A DNA stretch of 64,000 nucleotides, from assembly GCA_002497345.1 (NCBI GenBank), contig DANS01000018.1, positions 86,784-150,783 of the forward strand. Direction: 5' to 3'. A model generated the notes under the pieces. It did not search any database, had not been told where the DNA came from, and saw only the letters and a program-made list of their open reading frames with translations. The translations under genes and the position numbers were made by a program. How positions within the stretch are numbered: position 1 is the stretch's first letter; every line of letters begins with the position of its first letter. Source of the DNA: Thermoproteus sp. UBA157. Lineage in GTDB: Archaea > Thermoproteota > Thermoprotei > Thermoproteales > Thermoproteaceae. This document shows positions 1-8,573 of this stretch, piece after piece.

Positions 1-2067
1 AAGGAATATATTAATAATACGCTATGGACTATAGGGAATCCCTATAATCCGCCCTATTCAGGATTATATAATATTATAATAACAAATAATACATATTATA
101 TTAATTTTAGTTACATAGTATCGCCAACTCTAAGCGTCAACGAGGCCTTCTACGGCCAATGGCTGAACATCACCCTCTATCCGCCTCTGCTTAGGCCCGG
201 ATTAGCGGTAATAGGGCCGTTGCAAGCAGAGGTTGTTTCCAGCGTGGCCGTACCGCCGTTCGTCCTCCCCGCCGGCAACTACAGCCTAATAATTGAACAG
301 AACGGCGTATTGCTCCTAAACGCGACCGTATCAATATTAAGGGCAACTCCTCAAATAGTTATAAATATGAACAATATTATATTATATGGTTCTACATCAT
401 ATTCAAATATAAGGACTTTTATATTCAATAAAGATTATAACTTAAATGTAAACATATATATCAACGGCACTTTTGTGGCCAGCGGCACAACGCCGCTTCG
501 TTTCAAGCTGCCCGTGCTTAACGCGGGGACCTACAACTTAACAGTCGTGGCTATGGGGACCGCCAACACGACGCAGTCGTCGTCTAGTGTCGTGTTTAAA
601 GTAGCGCCTGCTCCTGTGAAGCTCAACATATACGTCAATGGATCGAGCGCCGGACAAGTGGTCGTGGCCTCTTATGGGCAGATCCTCGTCTTAAACGCAT
701 CGCTCAGCTCTACGACAACTCCGACGGGCGTTGTGAAATACTTCGTCGACGGCAACGCCTACGGCGACGTGGTGGATACTTTGAAGCTCGGCGTAGGCGT
801 CCACACGCTTAAGGCCATCTTCATCCCCTCAAGCGGCAACTTTCTGCCCGCCAGCGCAAACGCCACAATAGTGGTGTCCAAGTCCATGCCCGTCTTGATA
901 GCGCCGAGGAGCGTGGTCGTCACCTACGGGGAAATCCCCAACATGACGGTGGGCCTATTCGTCTACGGACGACCCATCCCTGCCATTATAGTTGTGTCCG
1001 TGGGAAACCACACGGAACAACTCGGCCTATTTGGCTTCACCACGTTGCAACTCCCCGAGTTGCCGGCCGGCACCTACGAGGTTTCAGTGGTCTTCCCCGG
1101 CACGCAAGACCTCTATCCCGTCAGCGCCACGACTCTGTTGGTAATCCGAAGCGCCAAGATCTCGCTAAGCGTAGAGGCGCCCACGAAGGCGGTGTATGGC
1201 TCGTCGGTGCCCATTTCGATCTCGGCGCGCCCCCAAGTCCCCGGCATTATATCGATATATGTCAACGGGACATTGATCTACTCGGCGCCCGGCGCGAGCG
1301 CCCAGACGTATTGGACCCCGCCGAGGAGCGGTGTGTTTAACGTGACGGTGGTGTTCCAGAGCCTGTCCAGCAACTACTCAAACAGCGTGTATACGTTCAG
1401 CGTGTTCGTGGAAAAGGCCAAGTGTGATATCTCTCTATCTCTGAACTCCACCGAGGTGTACGTCCTGCGGAGGTATTTGCTCTTGGTTAATTCCACCGTG
1501 ATACCAGATATCTACGTAGACGGCAGATATGTGGGCGCATCTACGTCGATGTATATAATGTTCAACTCCACTGGGACGCACGTCGTAGCGGCGTTTTTCA
1601 GAGGCGATAATAGGTACACTTCGTGTAATTCCACCCTCTCGGTTAACGTGTTAAAGAATCCGTCATCGGTTGTGTTGAGCATACCCAGCAAACAAGCCTT
1701 GCCCAATAGCCCGCTTACGATAAACATAGATATAAACTCGAAATCTCCTATAATAAATGGATATATTTATATTTATTTCATTAATATCAATGGAAAAAAT
1801 AATTATACTTTTATTAAATTAATAAATAGATCGAAGGAGACGATCTCCGTATCGTTGAACACGCCCGGCTCCTACGAGGTCGAGGCGTATTACGGCGGTA
1901 ATCAATACGTGGCCGGGAATTATTCAAACGCGGTTGCGGTAACAGTCGTGGAGAGCGTCTTGGGAATTCCCGTGATAATGGCGGTTAGTTACGGCGTTGC
2001 GGCGGCCTCGGCATATGCCGTAGTTGTGGCGTTAAGGTTAAAGAGGAGGAAGTTCAGCACCCTATGA
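1..2067 (+). CDS. Ig-like repeat surface protein, 5' truncated by the window edge
   Basis: The reading frame is open from base 1, so the true start lies outside the window; 688 residues are visible. The protein is a string of roughly 90-residue beta-rich repeats of the bacterial Ig-like type, with recurring Y-G, VNG and dG elements, and many N-X-S/T sequons, as expected of a glycosylated cell-surface protein. A hydrophobic segment near the C-terminus (from GIPVIMAVSY) is followed by the basic stop-transfer RLKRRK, so it is probably anchored in the membrane with the repeats outside. Two cysteines (AKCDIS and TSCNST) could form a disulfide. A+T-rich codon blocks lie at about 61-120, 361-470 and 1741-1835. 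The next gene overlaps by 4 nt. The function beyond a surface role is unknown. Confidence 0.8.
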   Translation, partial: KEYINNTLWTIGNPYNPPYSGLYNIIITNNTYYINFSYIVSPTLSVNEAFYGQWLNITLYPPLLRPGLAVIGPLQAEVVSSVAVPPFVLPAGNYSLIIEQNGVLLLNATVSILRATPQIVINMNNIILYGSTSYSNIRTFIFNKDYNLNVNIYINGTFVASGTTPLRFKLPVLNAGTYNLTVVAMGTANTTQSSSSVVFKVAPAPVKLNIYVNGSSAGQVVVASYGQILVLNASLSSTTTPTGVVKYFVDGNAYGDVVDTLKLGVGVHTLKAIFIPSSGNFLPASANATIVVSKSMPVLIAPRSVVVTYGEIPNMTVGLFVYGRPIPAIIVVSVGNHTEQLGLFGFTTLQLPELPAGTYEVSVVFPGTQDLYPVSATTLLVIRSAKISLSVEAPTKAVYGSSVPISISARPQVPGIISIYVNGTLIYSAPGASAQTYWTPPRSGVFNVTVVFQSLSSNYSNSVYTFSVFVEKAKCDISLSLNSTEVYVLRRYLLLVNSTVIPDIYVDGRYVGASTSMYIMFNSTGTHVVAAFFRGDNRYTSCNSTLSVNVLKNPSSVVLSIPSKQALPNSPLTINIDINSKSPIINGYIYIYFININGKNNYTFIKLINRSKETISVSLNTPGSYEVEAYYGGNQYVAGNYSNAVAVTVVESVLGIPVIMAVSYGVAAASAYAVVVALRLKRRKFSTL

Positions 2068-2456
2068 TATCCGCGCCCCCCGCCGTCCTAATACTCCCGT
2101 TGCCGAACAGGGACCAAGTGGTGTCCACCGTTAACATGGTGGTCTCGAAATTGAAGAAGATGGGCGCATCGGTGGAGTTGAGGAGGGCGGACGGCCCAGT
2201 GTTCGTGGAGTGCAAGGTGTCCGCCGACGGCGTGCTCCAGAGGCTAGACGTGTATTTGGCCGCGAGCGGCGACGACTTCGCCACAGTGACGCCAGTTCAA
2301 GAGAGGATAACAAACGGCTTCGTGGAGAGAGTGGCCTATGCGCATATAGCGCAAGGGATAGCGATCCAGATAACCTACGAGGCCAAAGAGGGCGTGTCCC
2401 TCAAAGGCGTTGTCGTATACGCCGTGGGTCCGGCCTATAGAGATTTAAAGCTTTAA
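2064..2456 (+). CDS. Hypothetical protein, 130 aa, coupled to the surface protein
   Basis: Not recognised. The ATG overlaps the stop of the upstream surface protein (ATGA), so the two are probably translated together. It has no signal peptide or membrane segment; composition suggests a soluble alpha/beta protein with an N-terminal strand rich in Ile, Leu and Pro followed by the helix QVVSTVNMVVSKLKKM. The coupling hints at a cytoplasmic role linked to the surface protein, but this is inference. Codon use is uniformly GC-rich, unlike the patchy upstream gene. Confidence 0.6.
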   Translation: MISAPPAVLILPLPNRDQVVSTVNMVVSKLKKMGASVELRRADGPVFVECKVSADGVLQRLDVYLAASGDDFATVTPVQERITNGFVERVAYAHIAQGIAIQITYEAKEGVSLKGVVVYAVGPAYRDLKL

Positions 2457-2468
2457 ACGTGCAAAATG

Positions 2469-2476
2469 TTTATATA
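2469..2476 (+). promoter_or_regulatory. TATA box setting the MetRS beta start
   Basis: TTTATATA is centred 23-24 nt before GTG 2496, the usual spacing of leaderless archaeal transcripts. It lies inside the longest possible ORF (ATG 2466), which argues against that upstream start. Confidence 0.6.
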
Positions 2477-2495
2477 CATTTCGGAACCCCCCTTC

Positions 2496-2822
2496 GTGGG
2501 CCTTATCAGCGTAGATGAGTTTAAAAAGATCGATCTGAGAGTTGGCAAGGTTCTGGAGGCGCAAAGAATAGAGGGGTCCAGAAAGCTGATTCGGCTGATT
2601 GTAGATCTGGGCAGCGAGAAGCGCCAAATAGTTGCGGGCTTGGCCGAGGTATATCAGCCGGAAGTCCTCGTGGGCAAATACGTGGTCGTGGTCGCTAATC
2701 TACAGCCCAGAAAGCTCATGGGATACGAAAGCCAGGGCATGCTTCTGGCAACATGCGATAAGCCAACTCTTTTGACCATCCTTGAGCCTTCCGATGAGCA
2801 CATAGGGGAGCATGTCTGTTGA
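2496..2822 (+). CDS. Methionyl-tRNA synthetase beta subunit (stand-alone tRNA-binding OB-fold)
   Basis: The protein is a single EMAP/Arc1p-type tRNA-binding OB-fold, the module found at the C-terminus of many bacterial MetRS. Visible hallmarks are DEFKKIDLRVGKV, VDLGSEKRQIVAG, VVVVANLQPRKLMG and ESQGMLLA. It should bind tRNA in trans and assist the catalytic MetRS subunit at 3906-5621, which lacks this domain. An in-frame ATG exists at 2466, but a TATA box overlaps it and predicts a leaderless start at GTG 2496, giving 108 residues. The 3' end overlaps the cis-prenyltransferase gene by 11 nt. Confidence 0.85.
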   Translation: MGLISVDEFKKIDLRVGKVLEAQRIEGSRKLIRLIVDLGSEKRQIVAGLAEVYQPEVLVGKYVVVVANLQPRKLMGYESQGMLLATCDKPTLLTILEPSDEHIGEHVC

Positions 2823-3516
2823 TCTCCCCAAACACATAGCCGTCATACCTGACGGAAATAGGCGGTACGCGCGGAAGTACGGGCTTTCGCTGATAGAGGC
2901 TTACAAACATGGCGTTGAGAAGGTCAGAAAGTTCGCCACCTGGGTGCTCGAGTATAAGGAGATCAAACACATGACCTTCTTCGCGTTGTCGACCGAGAAC
3001 TTGCAAAGGAGCAAAGCCGAGTTGGAGGTTTTGTTCAAGATATTCAAGGACGAGATAAGGAGGACTCTGGAAGATCCCATAATCCACGAGAATAGAATAA
3101 GGGTTAAGTTCATCGGCGACCGCAATATATTGCCACGCGACCTAGTGGCCGAGATGGAGAGGCTGGAGGACGCCACGTCCTCCTACGGCGACTATGACCT
3201 TACTTTGGCCTTGGGCTACGGCGGAAGGGCGGAGCTCGTCAGGTGCATCAAGAGGATCCTAAACGGCGAAGTGAAGCTGGAGAGACTCGACGAAAACTCC
3301 CTCTTTCAATGCCTCGATACGTCGTACCTCAGATATCCGGAACCAGACATAGTCATAAGAACGGGCGGCGAGAAGAGGATAAGCAATTTCTTGCTCTACC
3401 AGACAGCCTACAGCGAGCTCTTCTTCCTAGATAAATATTGGCCCGAGGTGGAGAGGGAGGATCTAAGAGAAGTCCTCCAGGAGTACGCGCAAAGGCAGAG
3501 ACGGTTCGGCAGATAG
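2812..3516 (+). CDS. uppS: Isoprenyl (polyprenyl) diphosphate synthase, cis-prenyltransferase family
   Basis: A cytosolic or membrane-associated enzyme that adds isopentenyl diphosphate in cis to an allylic primer to make long polyprenyl diphosphates, the lipid carrier for archaeal glycosylation. At 234 residues it has the expected size. Signatures are HIAVIPDGNRRYARKYG (diphosphate and Asp motif), FFALSTENLQRS, and DIVIRTGGE...SNFLLYQTAYSELFF. The NRR form of the Asp motif is typical of archaeal and eukaryotic members rather than bacterial GNGRW. The start codon overlaps the MetRS beta stop by 11 nt, so the two are co-transcribed. The exact chain length of the product cannot be read from sequence. 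Confidence 0.93.
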   Translation: MSVDLPKHIAVIPDGNRRYARKYGLSLIEAYKHGVEKVRKFATWVLEYKEIKHMTFFALSTENLQRSKAELEVLFKIFKDEIRRTLEDPIIHENRIRVKFIGDRNILPRDLVAEMERLEDATSSYGDYDLTLALGYGGRAELVRCIKRILNGEVKLERLDENSLFQCLDTSYLRYPEPDIVIRTGGEKRISNFLLYQTAYSELFFLDKYWPEVEREDLREVLQEYAQRQRRFGR

Positions 3517-3905
3517 CCCCTTCCGCAGAGTCTATTGCAAGCCCTCGCCTCTAAGGCCTCAAGCCCCTCAAGTAAACCACGAGGAGAATCGCCCCCCATC
3601 CATGCGGTCGAAGAAAACTTTCGGCGACTTCGCGATTGGGCTTTACAGTGCGGCAGCCTCCTGAAGGCGTCGTACCTCCAAGCCTATTGCGCGCACGAGG
3701 GCTTATCAGCCCGAGAGGGCTGTTGCAATCACGGCGACACGAAGTGTCCTGGATAAAACGCCATAGCTGGGCGCGTGAAGGCGTGCTGGAGAAAAATAAA
3801 AGCGATCGGATGAAGCCGGCATCGCCACACGCGACTAGTGCGGAAATATGGACCTATCGAGAAAGCCGTTTGAGATAGCTTAAATATGCCGGCGTTTTGA
3901 GCACC
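3517..3905. other. Gene-free stretch of about 390 bp upstream of MetRS
   Basis: This is the longest gene-free stretch in an otherwise very compact window. No ORF has a recognisable product and no tRNA hallmarks are present. It contains small stable hairpins, for example AGCCC-GAGA-GGGCT at 3708-3721 (a GNRA-capped stem), with an alternative pairing GGGCT-TATC-AGCCC just before it. The metG TATA box is at its 3' end. It could hold an unrecognised structured RNA or a decayed gene; neither can be shown here. Confidence 0.4.
3879..3887 (+). promoter_or_regulatory. TATA box of metG
   Basis: CTTAAATAT is centred 23 nt before GTG 3906, which favours that codon over the in-frame TTG 3897 as a leaderless start. 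Confidence 0.55.
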
Positions 3906-5621
3906 GTGGCTAAATACGTCGTAGGCTCCGCTTGGCCCTACGTGCAATCCGTGCCCCATCTGGGCAACATGATAGGTTCTGTCTTGTCAGCGGATGTATA
4001 TGCGCGCTATCTGAGGATGAAGGGCCACGACGTCGTCTTCGTATCGGGCTCCGACATGCACGGCACGCCCATAGAGGTCGAGGCCATTCAGCTGGGCGTT
4101 GATCCGCGGGACTACGCCATGCGGATGCACGCCATAGTGGCCGAGCTTTTCAAAAGATGGAATATATCATTCGATATTTATACTCATACTCATAGCGATA
4201 CTCATATAAAATTTGTACAAGATTTCTTTATGAAAATATATGAAAATGGATATGTATTTATCAGAGAAGACGAGCTCCCCTACTGTCCCAACGATAAGAT
4301 ATTCCTACCCGATAGGTTCATCATAGGCAAATGCCCTTACTGCGGCTACGAAAGGGCTAGAGGGGATCAATGCGAGAGGTGCGGCAGACTGCTGGAGCCA
4401 AGGCTGCTCGTGGAGCCCAGATGCGCCATATGTGGGGCGAAGCCCGAATGGCGCAGAACGAAGCATTGGTATCTCGATTTGCCTAAAATCGAGGAGGAAG
4501 TCAAGAGATACGTGGAGAGCAACAACGAGCTTCCGCCCAACGCGCGGGAGATGGCCTTGGGCATACTCCGCGAGGGGCTAAAGCCTAGGGCCATAACTAG
4601 GGACAACAAGTGGGGCATACCAGCCCCCTTCCCGGGCGCTGAGGGCAAGACAATATACGTGTGGTTCGAGGCCGTTCTTGGCTACATTTCGGCGGTTAAG
4701 GAGTACTTCGAGAAGAGGGGGCAGCCAGATAAGTGGAGGGAGTTCTGGCTCGACCCCTCCACCAAGGCGGTCTTTTTCGTGGGCAAGGACAATATACCGT
4801 TCCACGTGATAATATTGCCGGCACTGATCATGGCGAATCGCGGAGGGTACACGACGAGGCTCACCACGTCGTCGACCGAGTACTTGAACTACGAGGGCGA
4901 TAAATTCTCGAAGAGCAGGAGATGGGGCATCTGGATAGACGAGGCGCTCAAGTTGTTGCCGGTCGACTATTGGCGTTTCGTGTTGATCTACATAAGGCCC
5001 GAGAATAGGGATGTGGACTTCACGTGGGCATCCGCCGTGGAGGCGATAAACAAAGTCCTAAACGACGATATAGGCAACTTCGCCCACAGAGTCCTCTCGT
5101 TTATCAAGTCCAGATTCGGCGGCGTGCTCCCAGCGCCCGGCCTCTCCACGCCCTCGGACGAGGAATTCGCAAAGACGGTAGCCGAGAGGGTGAAATCGGC
5201 CGAGTCCCATTTCGAGAAGATAGAGCTCAAGGACGCCTTAATGGACGCCGTGGAGATAGCGCGTGAGGGCAATAGATATCTGAACCAACGCGCCCCGTGG
5301 CAGTTGATCAAGGAAAGGCCCGAGGAGGCGGCCACCGTGATGTACAACTCCTACGCGGCGCTTAAGGCGCTCGCGGTCTTGTTGTATCCGGTGATACCCT
5401 CTTCCATCGAGAAGTTGTGGTCCATGATGGGGCTGAGCCAACCCATCACTTGGGCGGATGCCGCGAAGGCGCCAGAGCCGGGCACGAAGCTCGGCGACGT
5501 AGAGCCCCTGTTTAAGAAAGTGGAAAAGAAGGAGCTGGACGCCATGTTGGAGGAGCTGAAGAGGATGAGGGAGGAGCGCTGGAGCAAGAAATACCCGTGG
5601 GAGCAAGTGGTTTTGGACTAA
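3906..5621 (+). CDS. metG: Methionyl-tRNA synthetase, catalytic subunit
   Basis: A class I aminoacyl-tRNA synthetase that charges tRNA-Met. The N-terminus has the HIGH-type motif (PHLGN, after [10 protein letters not shown]), a double zinc knuckle with paired cysteines ([22 protein letters not shown]), and the KMSKS-type motif [10 protein letters not shown] about residue 330; the helical anticodon-binding domain follows. It ends without the C-terminal tRNA-binding domain, which is a separate gene at 2496-2822. Codons for about residues 85-125 (4160-4275) are abruptly A+T-rich although the encoded residues are conserved. The 3' end overlaps the convergent methylthiotransferase by 4 nt. The chosen start is GTG 3906, 571 residues. 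Confidence 0.95.
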   Translation: MAKYVVGSAWPYVQSVPHLGNMIGSVLSADVYARYLRMKGHDVVFVSGSDMHGTPIEVEAIQLGVDPRDYAMRMHAIVAELFKRWNISFDIYTHTHSDTHIKFVQDFFMKIYENGYVFIREDELPYCPNDKIFLPDRFIIGKCPYCGYERARGDQCERCGRLLEPRLLVEPRCAICGAKPEWRRTKHWYLDLPKIEEEVKRYVESNNELPPNAREMALGILREGLKPRAITRDNKWGIPAPFPGAEGKTIYVWFEAVLGYISAVKEYFEKRGQPDKWREFWLDPSTKAVFFVGKDNIPFHVIILPALIMANRGGYTTRLTTSSTEYLNYEGDKFSKSRRWGIWIDEALKLLPVDYWRFVLIYIRPENRDVDFTWASAVEAINKVLNDDIGNFAHRVLSFIKSRFGGVLPAPGLSTPSDEEFAKTVAERVKSAESHFEKIELKDALMDAVEIAREGNRYLNQRAPWQLIKERPEEAATVMYNSYAALKALAVLLYPVIPSSIEKLWSMMGLSQPITWADAAKAPEPGTKLGDVEPLFKKVEKKELDAMLEELKRMREERWSKKYPWEQVVLD

Positions 5622-6862
5622 ACCATCTCGCCGTATAGATATATCGGGCTTGCCCCGGCAATTCTCACGTTGAGGAATTCGCCCACAATGCCGCGGCCAT
5701 CGCCCCTCTTGACCACCACTTGCCTATAATCGTTGGCCCTGCCCACCACCAGCCCGTGGTCCACCTCGTCTACTAGAACCACGTCGCTCCTCCCCACGCG
5801 CATGCCGTTTCTCAAATGCGCGATCCTCAGAGCTATTTCCGACACGATTTTACTCCTCCTCTTCTTCTCGACGTCCGGCACCTGCTTGTCCATAACGGCG
5901 GCTTCCGTGAATGGCCTCGGGCTGAACCTGGCCACGTGTACCTTATCGAATTGCAGCTCCTCCACCAGCTTGACGGTCATCCAGAAATCCTCTTCGGTCT
6001 CGCCGGGAAAGCCCACTATCACGTCGGTTGCTACGAAAACGTCGTCGTTAAGCTCTCTTTTTATCTTGTGGATCAAGTCCCTATATTCGTCGACGGTGTA
6101 TCTCCTGCCCATTCTGCGCAGGACCTCGTCGCTGCCTGATTGGACCGGCAGATGGAAGTATCGATAAACTCTGCGATCTCGTTTAACGATATCGAGGATG
6201 TGGTCCGCGAACCTCCCGAAAACCCAAGGCTCGGACATGCCGATTCTTATCCTGTATTCGCCCTCGACCTCCCTCAGTATCCTCTCCAAGAGGTCTGGCA
6301 GATTCCAGCCGCCTTTCCACCTCGCATCGAAGCCGTAAGTTATTACGTCTTGTCCCGTCAAGTAGATCTCCCTAGCTCCTTGGGCCACCGCCCTTTTGAC
6401 GTGCTCGACCACTAAATCGGGCGGAGCGCTCCTCACATACCCAGCCCCTCCCCTCGTGTACTTGGTCACGCAGAACGTGCAGTTGCCGAGGCAGCCGACT
6501 TGAAGCGGCACCGTGTATATCAACGACCCGTTGTATTGCGGCAGGACGTTCATCGATCTTTCGCCGCCCCCCTCTACCTGCTCGGGATATATCAACTCGG
6601 CGGCTGGCGCTGCTCGCTTTATTGTGTAAGGCCTCGCCTTGGCGAGACACCCGGCCACGACGAGCTTTTTGCCGACGGCCGAAAGTTGTTCTATTCTCCT
6701 CAATTGGCGCACCTCTCCGTCCTCCCTTACGGCGCAAGTATACAGGAGGATCAGATCGGCATCTTGCGGACTATTCGCCCTAGCCCCTCCCAGTCTCTGG
6801 AGCAATAGGTCCGCATCAGCTTTAGCGAGCCAACAGCCGTATGTCTCCACGTAAATCCGCAC
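5618..6862 (-). CDS. tRNA t6A37 methylthiotransferase (archaeal MtaB/CDKAL1-like)
   Basis: A radical SAM enzyme that adds a methylthio group to t6A at position 37 of ANN-decoding tRNAs. Domain order is an N-terminal MTTase domain with three cluster cysteines ([17 protein letters not shown]), a radical SAM core with CLGNCTFC, and a C-terminal TRAM domain ending [12 protein letters not shown]. At 414 residues it matches the archaeal/eukaryotic e-MtaB group. The GTG start is 23 nt from a TATA-like element (6881-6890) embedded in the last codons of the upstream hypothetical gene. The ScVREDGE-like stretch (TCAVREDGE) resembles CDKAL1 proteins. Confidence 0.9.
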   Translation of the reverse strand: MRIYVETYGCWLAKADADLLLQRLGGARANSPQDADLILLYTCAVREDGEVRQLRRIEQLSAVGKKLVVAGCLAKARPYTIKRAAPAAELIYPEQVEGGGERSMNVLPQYNGSLIYTVPLQVGCLGNCTFCVTKYTRGGAGYVRSAPPDLVVEHVKRAVAQGAREIYLTGQDVITYGFDARWKGGWNLPDLLERILREVEGEYRIRIGMSEPWVFGRFADHILDIVKRDRRVYRYFHLPVQSGSDEVLRRMGRRYTVDEYRDLIHKIKRELNDDVFVATDVIVGFPGETEEDFWMTVKLVEELQFDKVHVARFSPRPFTEAAVMDKQVPDVEKKRRSKIVSEIALRIAHLRNGMRVGRSDVVLVDEVDHGLVVGRANDYRQVVVKRGDGRGIVGEFLNVRIAGASPIYLYGEMV

Positions 6863-6880
6863 GGGGGTCTCAAGAACTGT

Positions 6881-7180
6881 TTATTTATGCCTATCACAAG
6901 GCTCGTATTTGACGAATCTATAATACAGGGTATCTTGCTCGAAATCCCTCACCTCATCGAGTATTAGTTTACACCCGCAGGACGGCTCAATATATATTCG
7001 TCTAATTCTGCTGCGTGCGTTCTCCCTCACTATACGCGTTTTTATCTCGCCGGAATCCATCGTGAACACCGTGAGGCGGCCCTTCGACGCGACTTGTCCC
7101 CACGAAGACAGCTTGGACACTATCTCGTCGCTTATCGGCGCCTCGAATACAAAGGTCTTGGTCCTAACTACGCGTTGCAT
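6881..7180 (-). CDS. Hypothetical protein, 99 aa, two-cysteine patch
   Basis: Not recognised. It is basic and soluble with predicted strands; the only cysteines form the patch PSCGCK plus a C-terminal EPCDRH, a possible metal site. The ATG is about 26 nt from a TATA-like AAGCTTTAATT, so it may be leaderless. Its last codons (cat aaa taa) contain the TATA element of the methylthiotransferase downstream, leaving no intergenic spacer for regulation of that gene. Confidence 0.55.
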   Translation of the reverse strand: MQRVVRTKTFVFEAPISDEIVSKLSSWGQVASKGRLTVFTMDSGEIKTRIVRENARSRIRRIYIEPSCGCKLILDEVRDFEQDTLYYRFVKYEPCDRHK

Positions 7181-7208
7181 AATCCAATTGTGGCATGCAA
7201 TTAAAGCT

Positions 7209-7634
7209 TTAATTCCTAGATGCCTTATAAATCATAATCAAAACCTCCATTGCTTTAGACACTAAATCGCCGGGCACCTCGCCTTGTAGCGCCTCTGCCG
7301 ACGGATGTACATATGAGGCTATCTTCAAGTATGTTCGGAGTATCCTCCTCTTGTAAGGACCGGGCAACCCGCTCCTCTCCAACATCGACATGTTAAACGC
7401 AAGGCCTCTCTTGCTACGTTTCCTGAGCACATACATCCTGGCCTCCGGCTTAAAACGCCTCATGTACAAGAGCTGTATGCCTATTTCCATCAACAGCTTT
7501 AAACAACAAGCCAACTCGAGGCCATCGGCCTTTCTACATCTGTCGAGAACCTTGAGGGCGAACCTCTTAGCAGCCTTTTCGTAGTCGGAGCTCTCATCGA
7601 CGCTCCTAACGGCCTCCTCGACCTCATCCCACAC
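7209..7634 (-). CDS. Hypothetical helical protein, 141 aa
   Basis: Not recognised. The longest ORF starts at 7850 inside the divergent dihydropteroate synthase-like gene, which is implausible. GTG 7634 lies 23-24 nt from the minus-strand TATA GATATAAT (7654-7661) and is taken as a leaderless start. The protein is almost all helical, with a paired-cysteine segment ELACCLK and a C-terminal YLKIASYVHPSAEAL motif that faintly recalls HEPN-type helical proteins; that assignment is weak. Confidence 0.55.
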   Translation of the reverse strand: MWDEVEEAVRSVDESSDYEKAAKRFALKVLDRCRKADGLELACCLKLLMEIGIQLLYMRRFKPEARMYVLRKRSKRGLAFNMSMLERSGLPGPYKRRILRTYLKIASYVHPSAEALQGEVPGDLVSKAMEVLIMIYKASRN

Positions 7635-7635
7635 G

Positions 7636-7661
7636 TTTTTATTTGGGCGGCAGATTATATC
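7636..7661. promoter_or_regulatory. Interleaved divergent promoters
   Basis: The plus TATA TTTTTATTT (7636-7644) serves ATG 7663 and the minus TATA GATATAAT (7661-7654) serves GTG 7634, each at 23-24 nt. Each TATA box abuts the other gene's start codon, so two initiation complexes could not form together. Confidence 0.5.
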
Positions 7662-7662
7662 A

Positions 7663-8553
7663 ATGCCCCACGCCTTGCTGGGCAAGATATCCGTCGGATC
7701 GGGATATCCCGTGCGAGTAATGGGCGTTATAAACGCATCGCCCGAATCCTTCTTCGCGAAGTCGGTAGTAAAAAGCGCCGAAGAGGCGCTGGAGCTGGCG
7801 CAGAGCTGGCTCGGCTTTGTAGACGTTATAGACGTAGGCGGCATGTCCACAGCTCCCTATAAGGACGCTTGGGTCCCCCCAGACGAGGAAGCCGAGCGCG
7901 TGGTCCCCGTAGTAAGGGCTTTAGCCCAGAACTTGGATTTGCCCATAAGCGTGGATACCTTCAGGCCCAAGGTCGCAGAGGAGGCGCTGAGGGCTGGTGC
8001 CTCAATAATCAACGACGTGACGGGCCTCAAGCTCTATCCCGATTTGTGCAAGGTCGTGAAGGATCACGACGCCTCGCTCGTTATAATGGCCAGGGAAAGG
8101 GAGCCGAGGCCTGGGGCCGATCCGGTCGACAGGCTCTTGTCCGCGCTGAGGGAGAGCCTAGATATTGCGATGACGTGCGGCCTTGAGCCAGAGAGGATAG
8201 TGGTGGATCCCGGCATAGGCTTCCCCGTCTTGCCCAAACGCGATGAGCCTTACGTAGTCACAGGCGAGTACAGACACGGCGATGAGAAGTGGCCTTGGTG
8301 GAAGTGGGATCTATATGTGATAAAGAACTTGGCGAAATTCGCCGAGTTGGGCAGACCGGTCTTGGTGGGGGTCTCGCGCAAGTCCTTCATAAGGCGGCTC
8401 CTCGGCGTTCAATCGCCGGACGGCGTATTGCCCGGCTCGCTTGCGGCCGAGACTCTGGCCGTGTTATACGGAGCCGACGTCGTGAGGACCCACAACCCTA
8501 AGGAGACTTGGCAAGCCGTGAGGATAGCGGAGGCTTTGAGAAGCCTTAAATAG
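7663..8553 (+). CDS. folP: Dihydropteroate synthase-like protein
   Basis: A TIM-barrel pterin-binding enzyme of the dihydropteroate synthase family. Recognisable blocks are VMGVINASPESFF (family form MGVLNVTPDSF), DVIDVGGMSTAPY (family form DIGGESTRPG), PISVDTFRPKVAEEAL, ASIINDVTG and GVSRKSFIRRLLG near the C-terminus. The Glu and Arg of the second block are replaced by Met and Ala, so the aryl substrate may differ from p-aminobenzoate, perhaps in an archaeal modified-folate or methanopterin-like pathway. The start is supported by the TATA at 7636-7644. The downstream NifX-methyltransferase gene follows after 20 nt. Confidence 0.82.
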   Translation: MPHALLGKISVGSGYPVRVMGVINASPESFFAKSVVKSAEEALELAQSWLGFVDVIDVGGMSTAPYKDAWVPPDEEAERVVPVVRALAQNLDLPISVDTFRPKVAEEALRAGASIINDVTGLKLYPDLCKVVKDHDASLVIMAREREPRPGADPVDRLLSALRESLDIAMTCGLEPERIVVDPGIGFPVLPKRDEPYVVTGEYRHGDEKWPWWKWDLYVIKNLAKFAELGRPVLVGVSRKSFIRRLLGVQSPDGVLPGSLAAETLAVLYGADVVRTHNPKETWQAVRIAEALRSLK

Positions 8554-8573
8554 GAGGATCAATATCGGATTGC

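Noticed and set aside
3575..3660. Weak resemblance to RNase P RNA P4 strands (GAGGAGAAT and ACAGTGCGGC)
   Set aside because: Spacing and conserved bases do not fit any archaeal RNase P form I can recall, and no consistent P4 pairing can be drawn. A covariance search would be needed.
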